Below, one piece after another: positions 51,531 to 59,933 of a stretch of DNA of 64,000 nt. The stretch lies in NCBI RefSeq assembly GCF_005938085.1, contig NZ_SMZK01000002.1:186001-250000 (forward strand), given 5' to 3'. Origin of the DNA: Haloterrigena sp. H1 (GTDB taxonomy: Archaea; Halobacteriota; Halobacteria; Halobacteriales; Natrialbaceae). Numbering within the stretch: position 1 is the stretch's first letter; every line of letters starts with the position of its first letter. The notes beneath the pieces were generated by a model, which did no database searches, was not told where the DNA came from, and worked only from the letters and a program-made list of their open reading frames with translations. The translations under genes were made by a program, and so were the position numbers.

Positions 51531-52624
51531 CCGTGGACCTCCGTCGAGGGGTAGAAGCCGTACCAGGCGAACCACATCGCGTCAACTCCGATCATGCGTT
51601 CGAGCGGGAGCCCGTCCGGTTCGTACTCGTCGCTGTCAACGGTGAGTGCACTGCCGTCGAACGCGACCGACCGGTCGTCGGGGTTGCGGTAGACGTAGCC
51701 CGTATCGAGTTCCTCGTCGTAAGCGGTCGCGTAGGGAACGTCACCCACTGAGCCGACGACGACACCGCGCTTCCGGAGCGTCGACTTGGGAACGGCCAGC
51801 GCCCCGTCGGCACTCCGGGCCCCGACGACGATTTTCTTCGGGGGGAACCGGTCATCGCTCGCCAGCGGGTCGAACAGCAAGCTCTCGTCGTCGTAGTAGC
51901 CGGTCCGGGGGTTGTACTGCCCGTAGGGATCGCCGCCGTAATCCCGGACGTGGCCGGTATTCTCAGTTAACACGGCCGTCTCCGGATGTCGCTCGCGCCA
52001 CTGTCCCCACGTCGTCCACGTCACCTGAAACTCCGACAGGTACGCCCCTTCGTGTGGGCCGCGGATCCCCCGCGCGAGCACCTGCGACCACCATGTATCG
52101 CTCCCGCGGTCGTACATGATGAGATTGCTGTTGACGAGGCGACCGGAAACGCCGAACTCGCTCGCTCCACGGTAGAACCCCTGTGTCGTCCCGGTCAGCG
52201 GACAGTACGTCACTGCGACAGCTTCGTCACCCACGACGTCGTTGACGATCTCGTGCCATACGAGGACGTACTGGGGGTACGCCTTCGCGTCGCCGTTCAG
52301 TTCGACGCCGAAGACGGGATCGCCGGCCGACAGCCCCGCGGGCGGATCGTCGGCTGCGGCGAACTCGGGCTCGTCGATCGAGGGGATGCCGTCCTTGCCC
52401 GGGCCGCCGGAGAGACTCGCCTCGTCGAGTTCGCCGGTCGCGTACTCCTCGGGGAGCGACCGGTCAACCGTGGGCGGAGCGCTGGTGATCGCTCTCCCGT
52501 CGTCGCCCGAGATGGGCGCGAAGGAACCGTCCAGACAGCCAGCGAGCGCAGCGAGGCCAACGCCGCCGACCGCACCGAAGAAACATCGCCGGGAGACGCC
52601 CACACTCTCGTGTCTATCTGGCAT
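51527..52624 (-). CDS. DUF3179-domain Tat lipoprotein
   Basis: A 365-residue protein with the signal SRRCFFGAVGGVGLAALAG and lipobox cysteine at about residue 31. The mature part has the hallmarks of DUF3179: FGVELNGDAKAYPQYVLVWH, EIVNDVVGDEAVAVTYCPLT, then GFYRGASEFGVSGRLVNSNL and MYDRGSDTWWSQ. The domain is of unknown function and extracytoplasmic. I chose ATG 52624 over a start nine codons upstream because it gives a normal signal length. Confidence 0.85.
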   Translation of the reverse strand: MPDRHESVGVSRRCFFGAVGGVGLAALAGCLDGSFAPISGDDGRAITSAPPTVDRSLPEEYATGELDEASLSGGPGKDGIPSIDEPEFAAADDPPAGLSAGDPVFGVELNGDAKAYPQYVLVWHEIVNDVVGDEAVAVTYCPLTGTTQGFYRGASEFGVSGRLVNSNLIMYDRGSDTWWSQVLARGIRGPHEGAYLSEFQVTWTTWGQWRERHPETAVLTENTGHVRDYGGDPYGQYNPRTGYYDDESLLFDPLASDDRFPPKKIVVGARSADGALAVPKSTLRKRGVVVGSVGDVPYATAYDEELDTGYVYRNPDDRSVAFDGSALTVDSDEYEPDGLPLERMIGVDAMWFAWYGFYPSTEVHG

Positions 52625-52845
52625 ATCCGTCGGTTGGAGCGCAGCACTCATAACCGAGCGTCAGTCGTGTGTGACGGACACACAGCAGCGTTCTCGCCGA
52701 ACGGGACGTTCCGGGCGACCGTCTCGGCCGCGAGGGACGATTTCGAGTGGCCACCGACGAGCCGGGACCGCGCCACCACGACTGCGAACCGCACACCGGC
52801 GTCACGTTCGGAACGCTCGAGGTGGAGTAATCGAGACCAGCCTCG

Positions 52846-53820
52846 TCACAAGCCCGATCGCGAGTCGAGAAACTTGCGGGCTCGCTGGGTGCCTAGGGAC
52901 CGGAGTTCGTTGAGGAACGCGGGGTCGCGGTCGACCTTCGTCGCGCAGGGAAACCGCTTGCCCATCTGAATGCGGTGGATGTCCGTCTGCTGAAACTCGT
53001 CGGCGGGGAGTTTCCCGTCTGCAACCCACTCGTTGACGCGCTCGATGAATCCGAGCTCCTGGTTGAGGGAGATGTTTCCCGACAGTTCGTTGCGCCGGTC
53101 GGCGATGACGTCCAGCGTGTCGGGCTCGCCCTCGAACTCTTGGGAGTTGATCTGTACGATCCACAACTCCTCTGGTTTACGTGCCGGTGGAAGCCGCATC
53201 AAGTCATTAACTGGTGGGTTCTGCGAGAACAGCCCGTCCCAGTGGAGGTGCCCGTGGATTTCGACGGCCTCGAACAGGTTCGGAACCGCTGCCGAGGCGA
53301 GCACGGCGTCGACGGTGACGTCCTCGTTGACGAACGTCTCGAAGACACCGGCATTGATGTCGACCGTCCCAATTACGAGCTCTGGTACGTGCTTCTGACA
53401 GAGGTCCGGGATCGCGTCGAAGTCGATGTGTCTTTCGAGAACCTCTCTGATACGCTGTTTCCCGACCTCCGGCCCAAGCACCTGGTACGGACTGATCGAG
53501 GGAAGGGGAAAACCGGCACTCTCCATGCGCGAAAGCGCGGTCACCAGGGAATTCGTCCAGCGGTCCTGTCCCCCGTCGGCCGCCAGATCCGTCCACAGCC
53601 CGTCGAGGATCGTACGTGCCCGCTGAGTATCGCCAGTGACGAGCCCGTACCACGTCCCGAGGGCGTTGAACGCGCCACCGGACGTGCCGCTGATGCCGAC
53701 TAGTTCGTACTCGTCGTCCCACTCCTCGAGCAGCGTCCGAAGGACACCCGCGGTGAACGCTGTATGGCTGCCACCGCCCTGGCAGGCGATGGCGACACGC
53801 GTCGGGTCGCCCTCACTCAT
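52846..53820 (-). CDS. Patatin-like phospholipase, probable PHA depolymerase (PhaZh1-like)
   Basis: A 324-residue patatin-fold hydrolase. The oxyanion motif IACQGGGSHTAF is at residues 10-21, the nucleophile is Ser47 in GISGTSGGAFN, and the catalytic aspartate is in HWDGLFSQNPP near residue 212. The start overlaps the stop of the adjacent 3-hydroxybutyrate-dehydrogenase-like gene by eight bases. In Haloferax mediterranei a patatin-type PhaZh1 and BdhA are encoded together and degrade polyhydroxyalkanoate granules. I infer the same role from sequence type and gene order. Confidence 0.8.
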   Translation of the reverse strand: MSEGDPTRVAIACQGGGSHTAFTAGVLRTLLEEWDDEYELVGISGTSGGAFNALGTWYGLVTGDTQRARTILDGLWTDLAADGGQDRWTNSLVTALSRMESAGFPLPSISPYQVLGPEVGKQRIREVLERHIDFDAIPDLCQKHVPELVIGTVDINAGVFETFVNEDVTVDAVLASAAVPNLFEAVEIHGHLHWDGLFSQNPPVNDLMRLPPARKPEELWIVQINSQEFEGEPDTLDVIADRRNELSGNISLNQELGFIERVNEWVADGKLPADEFQQTDIHRIQMGKRFPCATKVDRDPAFLNELRSLGTQRARKFLDSRSGL

Positions 53821-54676
53821 ACGTCGTCGTGTAGCCACCGTCCCAGAGCAGGTCGCCGCCATTGAGGTGTTTGCCGTGCCGGGAAAACCCGAACACGAAG
53901 AGGTTCGCCACCTCGGCCGGCGTCATCATCTCTTTCGTCCGGGCCTGCCCGAGCATCACGTCTTCGACGACTTCCTGCTCGGAGATGCCGCGTTCCGCAG
54001 CCGTGTCCTCGATCTGATTTACCATGAGCGGCGTGAGGACGTATCCAACGCTGACCGAGAACCCCCGAAGCGTCCCCTCGCCTTCGGCGGCGATGGCTCG
54101 AGTCAATCCTCGAAGACCGTGCTTCGCAGTGATGTAGGCGGGCTTGTCTTGGGTCGCATAGTGCCCGTGGACCGAGGACATGTTGCCGATGGCGCCGACA
54201 CCATCGTCGGTGGCACGAACGTGAGCCATTGCGTGTTTCGCTGTGAGGAACGGCGCCCGCAGCATGACGTCCAGCAGCAGGTCGTACTTCTCCATCGGAA
54301 ACCCCGAGATCGACGCGATGTGTTGCATCCCCGCGATGTTCGCGACGTATCGAAGCTCACCCTCTTCGGCCGCGGCGTCGATCATCGCCTTGACGTCGGC
54401 ATCGTCGGTGAGATCGGTCGGAACCGAGTGAATCTTGCCCGGCACGTCGAGACTCTCGGCGATCTCGCTCGTCTCCTGGAGTCCCTCTTCGTCGATATCG
54501 GCACCGACGACCGAGAGGCCGTTCGCTGCGAGGGCGACCGCAGTCGCCTGTCCGATGCCCGATGCGGCCCCCGTCACGACGGCCGTGGTTTCGGGGCTGA
54601 AGTGTGGATCCTCGAGAACGAGCAGGTCGTCGGTCGTAAGCGTCGGTTCGGTGAGATCGACCTCATCGGGAGACAT
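53813..54676 (-). CDS. Short-chain dehydrogenase, probable 3-hydroxybutyrate dehydrogenase
   Basis: A 287-residue SDR. TGAASGIG is at residues 35-42, the catalytic serine is in GNMSSVHGHY at about 166, and YxxxK is Y180/K184 (AYITAKHGL). ANIAGMQHIASI and the C-terminal GKHLNGGDLLWDGGYTTTYE resemble D-3-hydroxybutyrate dehydrogenases. It is the promoter-proximal gene of a two-gene operon with the patatin. I chose ATG 54676; a longer frame upstream is not protein-like. Confidence 0.8.
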   Translation of the reverse strand: MSPDEVDLTEPTLTTDDLLVLEDPHFSPETTAVVTGAASGIGQATAVALAANGLSVVGADIDEEGLQETSEIAESLDVPGKIHSVPTDLTDDADVKAMIDAAAEEGELRYVANIAGMQHIASISGFPMEKYDLLLDVMLRAPFLTAKHAMAHVRATDDGVGAIGNMSSVHGHYATQDKPAYITAKHGLRGLTRAIAAEGEGTLRGFSVSVGYVLTPLMVNQIEDTAAERGISEQEVVEDVMLGQARTKEMMTPAEVANLFVFGFSRHGKHLNGGDLLWDGGYTTTYE

Positions 54677-54814
54677 ACGCGGGGCTATGCGGGCAGCACA
54701 TATAGTGTTATAACGGCTGTGTCCCACAGATACACGGCGAGGGTCGGCAACGTGCTCGAGCGGACACGACTCAGACGAGTTCCTCGCTCCCAACCACGAA
54801 GTCTCGGCGCGGAG

Positions 54815-54966
54815 TGCTAACCGAAGAGCGAACCCAATTCATTCACGAGGTCATCAGCGGGTTCACGGACAACTACGGTGTCGAACTGACGAACCTCGAC
54901 AGCGAAGACGACCACGTACACATCCTGTTCCGAGAAACCAACCACAGACCTCGCGAAGTTCATTAA
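54815..54966 (+). pseudogene. IS200-type TnpA relic
   Basis: The frame VLTEERTQFIHEVISGFTDN continues YGVELTNLDSEDDHVHILFR, which contains the HxH motif of the Y1 (HUH) transposase TnpA. After that an extra base shifts the frame; the other frame reads TTDLAKFINT. The N terminus and the catalytic tyrosine helix are absent, and an inverted-repeat element begins 5 bases further on. Confidence 0.7.
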
Positions 54967-54970
54967 CACA

Positions 54971-55470
54971 TAGGGTGTCATAGAACAGTTCTCATACCTA
55001 CTATGTAGGCAACCCAATTCGATAAGTACAGCACGAAGAGTTAGCGATCAGTATGGCGTAGCGATTACTATGTTAGCAGTAGTTGGTAGTACTGTTTCTT
55101 CATTCAGAGTGCTAATATTTTTGTTCCTATATTATAAAATGGAATCCATGGATCGCCTCTCAACCCTCCTGATATACGCGTTCGTTGGTTTCCCTGTTTT
55201 CTTCGTTCTCTTCCCATTCGGCCCATTAGGGCTGTTTTTGTTCGTATACCTCGTTCTCCTCATTATGATGATTCTATCGTGGGACGACACCGATGAACCA
55301 CCGGCTCGGATTAATTGTTCGCAATGTGGTGCACCGAACAAACTAGATCAGGATCAATGTAAGCACTGTAATTCATCGCTCACCGGTCAGTAAGCACCTG
55401 TAGTGAACGGATAGTCCAGTCAAAATAGAGCGGAATGAATGCTATGCGAATCGTTCTATGACACCCTCTA
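54971..55470 (+). mobile_element. Inverted-repeat element carrying one small gene (copy C)
   Basis: The left end TAGGGTGTCATAGAACAGTT and the right end AATCGTTCTATGACACCCTC (ending at about 55470) are inverted over about 18 of 20 bases. The left end matches the right end of the element at 36361-36939 for 20 bases. The 500-bp unit contains only the small gene at 55070. It lies between a TnpA relic and a broken flavoprotein gene, and is followed by short GGGTA repeats (55471-55491). Confidence 0.65.
55070..55393 (+). CDS. Small membrane protein with C-terminal zinc ribbon, inside element C
   Basis: A 107-residue protein with two or three hydrophobic helices (FRVLIFLFLYY, LLIYAFVGFPVFFVLFPFG, LGLFLFVYLVLLIMMILSW) and a C-terminal zinc ribbon, NCSQCGAPNKLDQDQCKHCN, with CxxC...CxxC. 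Another ATG at 55139 (MESMDRLSTLL) is possible. It is the only gene between the element ends. The ribbon faces the cytoplasm if the charge rule holds. Confidence 0.65.
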   Translation: MLAVVGSTVSSFRVLIFLFLYYKMESMDRLSTLLIYAFVGFPVFFVLFPFGPLGLFLFVYLVLLIMMILSWDDTDEPPARINCSQCGAPNKLDQDQCKHCNSSLTGQ

Positions 55471-55491
55471 GGGTAGGGTAGAGTAGGGTAG
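55471..55491. repeat. Short GGGTA tandem repeat
   Basis: GGGTA-GGGTA-GAGTA-GGGTA follows the right end of the inverted-repeat element. It is a simple repeat of four units, perhaps from slippage at the insertion junction. Confidence 0.5.
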
Positions 55492-55710
55492 TTCACTATC
55501 GATCTGGATGGCACGATCCTCGGCTGCCACATCATCGGGCCAGCGGCCTCCGATCTCGTTCAAGAGGTCGTCGTCACGATGAAAGCGGGGTCGGGGACGG
55601 TACAGGACATCCGCGAATCGGTTCACATCCATCCCGCCCTTTCCGAAGTCGTCCAACGGGCGTTCGCCGGACAGTTCTCTCGTGGCGGTGACGGAAACCA
55701 TTCCCACTGA
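55492..55710 (+). pseudogene. C-terminal relic of a dihydrolipoyl dehydrogenase / mercuric-reductase-type flavoprotein
   Basis: The frame reads DLDGTILGCHIIGPAASDLV, QEVVVTMKAGSGTVQDIRES, then VHIHPALSEVVQRAFAGQFS and stops at 55708-55710. This is the dimerisation domain with the HIHPALSE catalytic histidine motif of the pyridine nucleotide-disulfide oxidoreductase family. Everything upstream has been removed at the element boundary. Its end overlaps the start of the next small gene, indicating an old operon. Confidence 0.75.
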
Positions 55711-55849
55711 GTGCGACACGTCGCTGGTTACCTGCATGCGGTTCGATGGCGAGACGACCCTCGAGACGGATAACTGTTCACCGAACGCGCATGCAGTCTA
55801 CACACCCGCAGATGGGCTATATGCGGCCGGCTGCTATCAGAAACTGTAA
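55688..55849 (+). CDS. 53-residue cysteine-containing protein coupled to DsrE
   Basis: A GTG at 55688 opens MTETIPTECDTSLVTCMRFD, continuing GETTLETDNCSPNAHAVYTP and ending AGCYQKL. Four cysteines occur in 53 residues. The TAA stop overlaps the next ATG (TAATG), implying translational coupling with the DsrE-family gene. It also overlaps the flavoprotein relic by 23 bases. The size and cysteine content suggest a metal-binding or sulfur-relay role, but no family was recognised. Confidence 0.55.
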   Translation: MTETIPTECDTSLVTCMRFDGETTLETDNCSPNAHAVYTPADGLYAAGCYQKL

Positions 55850-56202
55850 TGTCGAAAGCAGCAGTCATCATCCTCGCGGGTACTGACGGGCACGCCAACC
55901 TCGGTCGTCTCGTAAACGGACTCGAAACGGCCAAAGAGTTCGCCGAGAACGACGACGAAGTCGAACTCATCTTCGACGGCGCCGGGACCCAGTGGATTCC
56001 CGAACTCGAAGCCGAAGAGAGTGATTATTACGACCTCTACCGGGCCGTTCGGGACGATGTAGCAGTCTGTGATTTCTGTTCTGGAGCGTTCGGCGTCGAC
56101 GATGCAGTGAACGACGCCGGTGTGGTCCGTCTGGACGATCACGATGGCCATCCCAGTATTCGATCGCTCGTCGACGACGGGTACGAAGTTCTCACGTTCT
56201 AA
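55849..56202 (+). CDS. DsrE/DsrF-like family protein
   Basis: A 117-residue DsrE-like protein: AAVIILAGTDGHANLGRLVN, AKEFAENDDEVELIFDGAGT, then VCDFCSGAFGVDDAVNDAGV. The conserved cysteine pair C-D-F-C lies at about residues 75-78, the position used for sulfur transfer in this superfamily. It sits next to a flavoprotein relic and a small cysteine protein, so a sulfur-relay operon is likely to have existed here before the transposon damage. Confidence 0.8.
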   Translation: MSKAAVIILAGTDGHANLGRLVNGLETAKEFAENDDEVELIFDGAGTQWIPELEAEESDYYDLYRAVRDDVAVCDFCSGAFGVDDAVNDAGVVRLDDHDGHPSIRSLVDDGYEVLTF

Positions 56203-56318
56203 TAACCAGTCGAAAATCGCTTTTGCCCTTACTGCGGAGAGCATTACCTGCCCACGGAGCATTTCAATAGCGTCGACACAGTTTTTCGTGTCTCAACAGC
56301 GGTGAACCGCCTTGAGGT

Positions 56319-56429
56319 CATACTGTCGGGTATAAATCAATACGAAGTCGATCGCGGATTCGCGGCCGTCTCCATCGGTGACGGCCGCAGCAGAGCGACC
56401 GATGGTCACGTCGTTCTGTCCGGCAGTAT
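56319..56429 (-). repeat. 110-bp MITE-like repeat, copy 2 (reverse)
   Basis: Read in reverse it starts ATACTGCCGGACAG and ends ATACCCGACAGTAT, close to the copy at 20372 over its full length. The internal GCGGCCGTCACC and its partner make a hairpin. CACCTGCAGGGCGGGTCGCAGGTG-like hairpin DNA and TGACTGACAG follow at 56459-56500, so the REP-like tail is adjacent here. The rest of the 56203-56649 gap shows no gene. Confidence 0.7.
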
Positions 56430-56649
56430 CATACGGTCTGCTGTACCGAGTTCCCGACACCTGCAGGGCGGGTCGCAGGTGAGCCGGCACTGACTGACAG
56501 TGGTCGGTCTCAATCGAGCAAGTATGATCAACGAAAGCCCACTGTATGGGACGGAAGAATCATTCACGAGAAAGATACTATAGCTGTTCGTTATATTTTA
56601 TGTTGGAAGATTATATATAACAATATGGCTTTCTAACCCCGTGTTTAGC

Positions 56650-57822
56650 ATGAAAATCGGGATGTACCACGATAGTGTCGGAACAAAACATGCCGGTGGA
56701 ATCGCCATCTACGCCCGGCAGATGGCCATCGAACTCGCAAGATCAAACGAAGTATACGTCTACACACAGGGGGACGACATCGTCCCACCACTGGTAGAAT
56801 CCGAGGCACACATTATCGAGACACCGACATTCGATAGCTCGACACTCGATAGTCGACTTACATCCCTCGTTGGAAATCCATTTCCAGTGGGCCGTCAAGA
56901 ACTCTCCAAACTAGCGATGACGATCTGGTCGTCTTACAACGGCGTTATCGACCATATGGAAGAGCATGTAGACGTTCTTCTTACGTTCCAGACGCTTGAC
57001 GACCTCCTGCTATCGAATCTCGTTGACATCCCAACGGTCCGTGGCTTTCTTAGTGATCGAAGTGCTGGGATCGGATCGGCGATCCGCGAACGATACACCC
57101 AAACCGACCTTCATTTCGCTAACACGCCGTACCTCGCCGATCAAGTTGCTTCGAAGTTCGGCTACGAAGTCGATGCAGTGATTCCTACGGGTGTGGACAC
57201 CGAACTATTCGATCCGAAAGTCGAACCGGCGTTTGATCGTGACGAGATCACCATCCTCTTTGTCGGTCGTGTTGTCGAGTCGAAAGGCATTTTTGACCTC
57301 CTCAAAGCGGTCGCCTGCCTCGACGAAGAGGTTCACCTGCGTATCGTCGGGGCAGGGAACGAGGAAAGCGTTCGTCACCACGCTCGAAAACTCAACATCG
57401 CTGATCAGGTGATGCTTGACGGAGAGGTCGCTCACACTGACTTGCCTAGCTATTACACTGCTGCAGACATCTTTTGTCTCCCAACTCACGTTGATAGCTT
57501 TGCCACAGTCAACCTCGAGGCGATGGCCTGTGGCACCGCAGTGGTAACCACCGATCTCGACGGAATTGAAACCTATCTGTCAGCTGGCGAAAACGGGGTA
57601 GTTGTCACGCCGGGTGACCAGGATGAACTCGCCGAAACGATTCGCGAGCTTATACGCGATCCAACTTACCGAGAATCACTGGCATTACGAGCACGGGAGC
57701 GGGCATATGATTTCCAGTGGCGTCAACAGGCAAAGAGGTTGGAGGCATTCTGTACCGATGTGTTACCAGAAAAAGAAGTCGAACGGGACCACGTCGAAAA
57801 GCAGACAGCGGTACCGTCGTAA
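56650..57822 (+). CDS. GT4-family glycosyltransferase
   Basis: A 390-residue GT-B glycosyltransferase. The N-terminal domain begins KIGMYHDSVGTKHAGGIAIY with the GG loop. The C-terminal nucleotide-sugar-binding domain has ILFVGRVVESKGIFDLLKAV and the E-x7-E-like motif DSFATVNLEAMACGTAVV near residue 295. It probably adds a hexose to a lipid-linked or protein-linked surface glycan. A GTG three codons upstream (56641) is an alternative start. A flippase gene follows on the same strand. Confidence 0.85.
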   Translation: MKIGMYHDSVGTKHAGGIAIYARQMAIELARSNEVYVYTQGDDIVPPLVESEAHIIETPTFDSSTLDSRLTSLVGNPFPVGRQELSKLAMTIWSSYNGVIDHMEEHVDVLLTFQTLDDLLLSNLVDIPTVRGFLSDRSAGIGSAIRERYTQTDLHFANTPYLADQVASKFGYEVDAVIPTGVDTELFDPKVEPAFDRDEITILFVGRVVESKGIFDLLKAVACLDEEVHLRIVGAGNEESVRHHARKLNIADQVMLDGEVAHTDLPSYYTAADIFCLPTHVDSFATVNLEAMACGTAVVTTDLDGIETYLSAGENGVVVTPGDQDELAETIRELIRDPTYRESLALRARERAYDFQWRQQAKRLEAFCTDVLPEKEVERDHVEKQTAVPS

Positions 57823-58116
57823 CTCACCACAGCCAATCAGGAACCGATTGACGTGATATCCGACGGATACAGCTGACTGAAACGCACTGCGTGAGACACT
57901 ATGCACCGTGGAAGAGCGTATATCCGGAGAATTACAATAGTTCTTCACCATCAGCAACAGTCCAGTGGTCTCAAATAACTCACGCTGGATTCAGTGGCTC
58001 ATATTGAGGGGCCGCCCGAGTCGCAGACCCATTCCGGTGAGTCCTGGTGGACCGATAGCCGAAAATTGTCGGTCGCGCGCTGCGATCAGACTCCAGAACC
58101 GTCTCTCGTAATCACC

Positions 58117-59583
58117 ATGTCTGTTACAAATAAAATCGTCAAGGGGTTCAAAGCGACACTCGGCGCACGGCTTATCAACAACATCTCTAACGCGCTACTG
58201 ATGCTGTTATTGGCGCGAGTTCTGTTGACGCCCGATGAGTATGGGTTGCTGTTTCTCGTAATCGCGATCGTCTCTGTGACACAGCTTGGGTCAGATCTCG
58301 GGCTTGCCCGATCCGCTGCACGGTATATCTCGGACCGGAAGGAAACGGATCCATCGTCAATCCCGTTTATTATCCGGGTTTCGCTGCGGTATCGGCTGAT
58401 CCTGATCGGGATCGTCGTTGGGTTGCTCGTCCTAACGAGAAATCTCCTTGCACGTGTGCTCGATACGCCAGAGCTATCGACGCTACTGCTTCTCGGAGCG
58501 ATCTATCTCGTCTTTCTCTCCATGTATTCGTACTACCAGACCATCTTTCAAGGATTCAATAAGGTCGATCTGAGCGCTATTGTCGAAGTCGTAAACAACC
58601 TCACACGTGTTTTGTTTGTCGTTCTATTATCACTACTCGGGTTCGGTGTCGTCGGCGCGCTCTTGGGGTACGTACTCGGCTTCGTCTTTGCAACGATCAT
58701 TGGGACTATCATTCTTTACCGCCGTTTCTACACTGCGTACGACGACAGGGGTGGGGACCGCTCGTTACGGACCAAGATACTCAGATATAGTGTCCCCTTG
58801 ACAGCGTCCCACAGCGCAAATATTCTCGATCGGCGCGTTGACACTGTTTTGGTTGGGTACTTCATCAACCCTGTCGCGGTTGGTTACTACGTCCTTGCAA
58901 AACAGATCTCTGAATTCGTGACCGTGTTTTCGGGTGCGCTTGGCTTCTCTGTCTCTCCGACGTTCGGCGAACAAAAGGCGAACGACTCACTCGAGCAGGC
59001 AGCCCGTATTTACGAGACGTCTCTCCAGTACGTGTTCCTGATCTATATTCCGGCCGCGGTTGGGATAATACTCGTCGCAGGACCCGCCATAACGCTCACG
59101 TTCGGCGAGGGCTACGCGGGTGCAGCGCCAGTATTACAGGTGCTTGGTATTTACGTTATTTTCCAGTCGATCACCGATGTAACGACCAACGGACTCGATT
59201 ACTTAGGCCGAGCAAACGCACGTGCAGTCGCGAAGGGCGTGACTTCGGTCGGAAACGTCCTCCTCAATATCGTCCTCATTCCACTGTATGGCGCTACTGG
59301 CGCAGCCCTTGCGACTGTCGTGACCTTTGGAGCGTACACGCTTGTGAACGTGCACGTCATGCACCGTGAACTCTCACTCAATTTCCGAAGGCTTGGCCGT
59401 GCATTCGGGTTTGCAACCGCGATCTCCGCTGCGATGGGTGGCGCAGTAGTGATCCTCGTTCGGTACGCCTCGAACATTCCAGCGCTGCTCGGGGTAATTA
59501 CGGTCGGCGTGCTGGTCTGGGGCGCGTTAGTGATCCTAACGGGGGTGATCGATCCTCGAGAGACCATTGCACAGCTTACTTGA
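58117..59583 (+). CDS. Wzx-like polysaccharide flippase
   Basis: A 488-residue protein with about 14 membrane helices, starting with the amphipathic GFKATLGARLINNISNALLM and ending in the LLGVITVGVLVWGALVILTG helix. It belongs to the MATE/MOP exporter group (polysaccharide biosynthesis protein). It flips lipid-linked sugars across the membrane. The ATG at 58117 (MSVTNKIVKG) is the first start fitting the family; the open frame upstream of it is not conserved-looking. It pairs with the glycosyltransferase 294 bases upstream. Confidence 0.82.
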   Translation: MSVTNKIVKGFKATLGARLINNISNALLMLLLARVLLTPDEYGLLFLVIAIVSVTQLGSDLGLARSAARYISDRKETDPSSIPFIIRVSLRYRLILIGIVVGLLVLTRNLLARVLDTPELSTLLLLGAIYLVFLSMYSYYQTIFQGFNKVDLSAIVEVVNNLTRVLFVVLLSLLGFGVVGALLGYVLGFVFATIIGTIILYRRFYTAYDDRGGDRSLRTKILRYSVPLTASHSANILDRRVDTVLVGYFINPVAVGYYVLAKQISEFVTVFSGALGFSVSPTFGEQKANDSLEQAARIYETSLQYVFLIYIPAAVGIILVAGPAITLTFGEGYAGAAPVLQVLGIYVIFQSITDVTTNGLDYLGRANARAVAKGVTSVGNVLLNIVLIPLYGATGAALATVVTFGAYTLVNVHVMHRELSLNFRRLGRAFGFATAISAAMGGAVVILVRYASNIPALLGVITVGVLVWGALVILTGVIDPRETIAQLT

Positions 59584-59631
59584 CATCCTCCCCGCGCTGA
59601 AGTGCGAGGCTTTTGCCTCGAATTTTCCGTA
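59584..59631. other. IS605-like end fragment
   Basis: Immediately after the flippase stop, ACATCCTCCCCGCGCTGAAG followed by TGCGAGGCTTTTGCC looks like a haloarchaeal IS200/IS605 terminus with its small GCGCT...GTGCG hairpin. No tnp gene adjoins it. Confidence 0.4.
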
Positions 59632-59741
59632 ATACTGCCGGACAGAACGACGTGCAGCGGGTCGCGACATCGCGGCCGTCCCCACAGGTGACGGCCGCAC
59701 GCAGGCGATCGGCTTCGTCGTGACTGCTGTCCAGTAGTATA
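59632..59741 (+). repeat. 110-bp MITE-like repeat, copy 3
   Basis: Starts ATACTGCCGGACAG and ends CTGTCCAGTAGTAT. The inner part is more diverged than in the other two copies but keeps length, ends and the central GCGGCCGT...GTGACGGCCGC palindrome. Confidence 0.65.
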
Positions 59742-59933
59742 AATCACTCTGTAACCGACCTCGGGTGCGATGGCTCGAGGCTTTTGTTGGTCCTCTCGGC
59801 CACCTGTAGCGTTTCCTGGCCGGCAAGCGACCGGGAAAGGGGGAGAGCGGGGTACGCGCTTCGACCCGGCCAGGCGCACCAACCGAACCAGTGGTTGAGT
59901 TTTGTGAGTCCGGTAATTCGGTAACTGCTTACC

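Noticed and set aside
55471..55491. GGGTA repeats considered as a CRISPR or telomere-like array
   Set aside because: Only four 5-base units without spacers; a slippage repeat at an insertion junction is sufficient.
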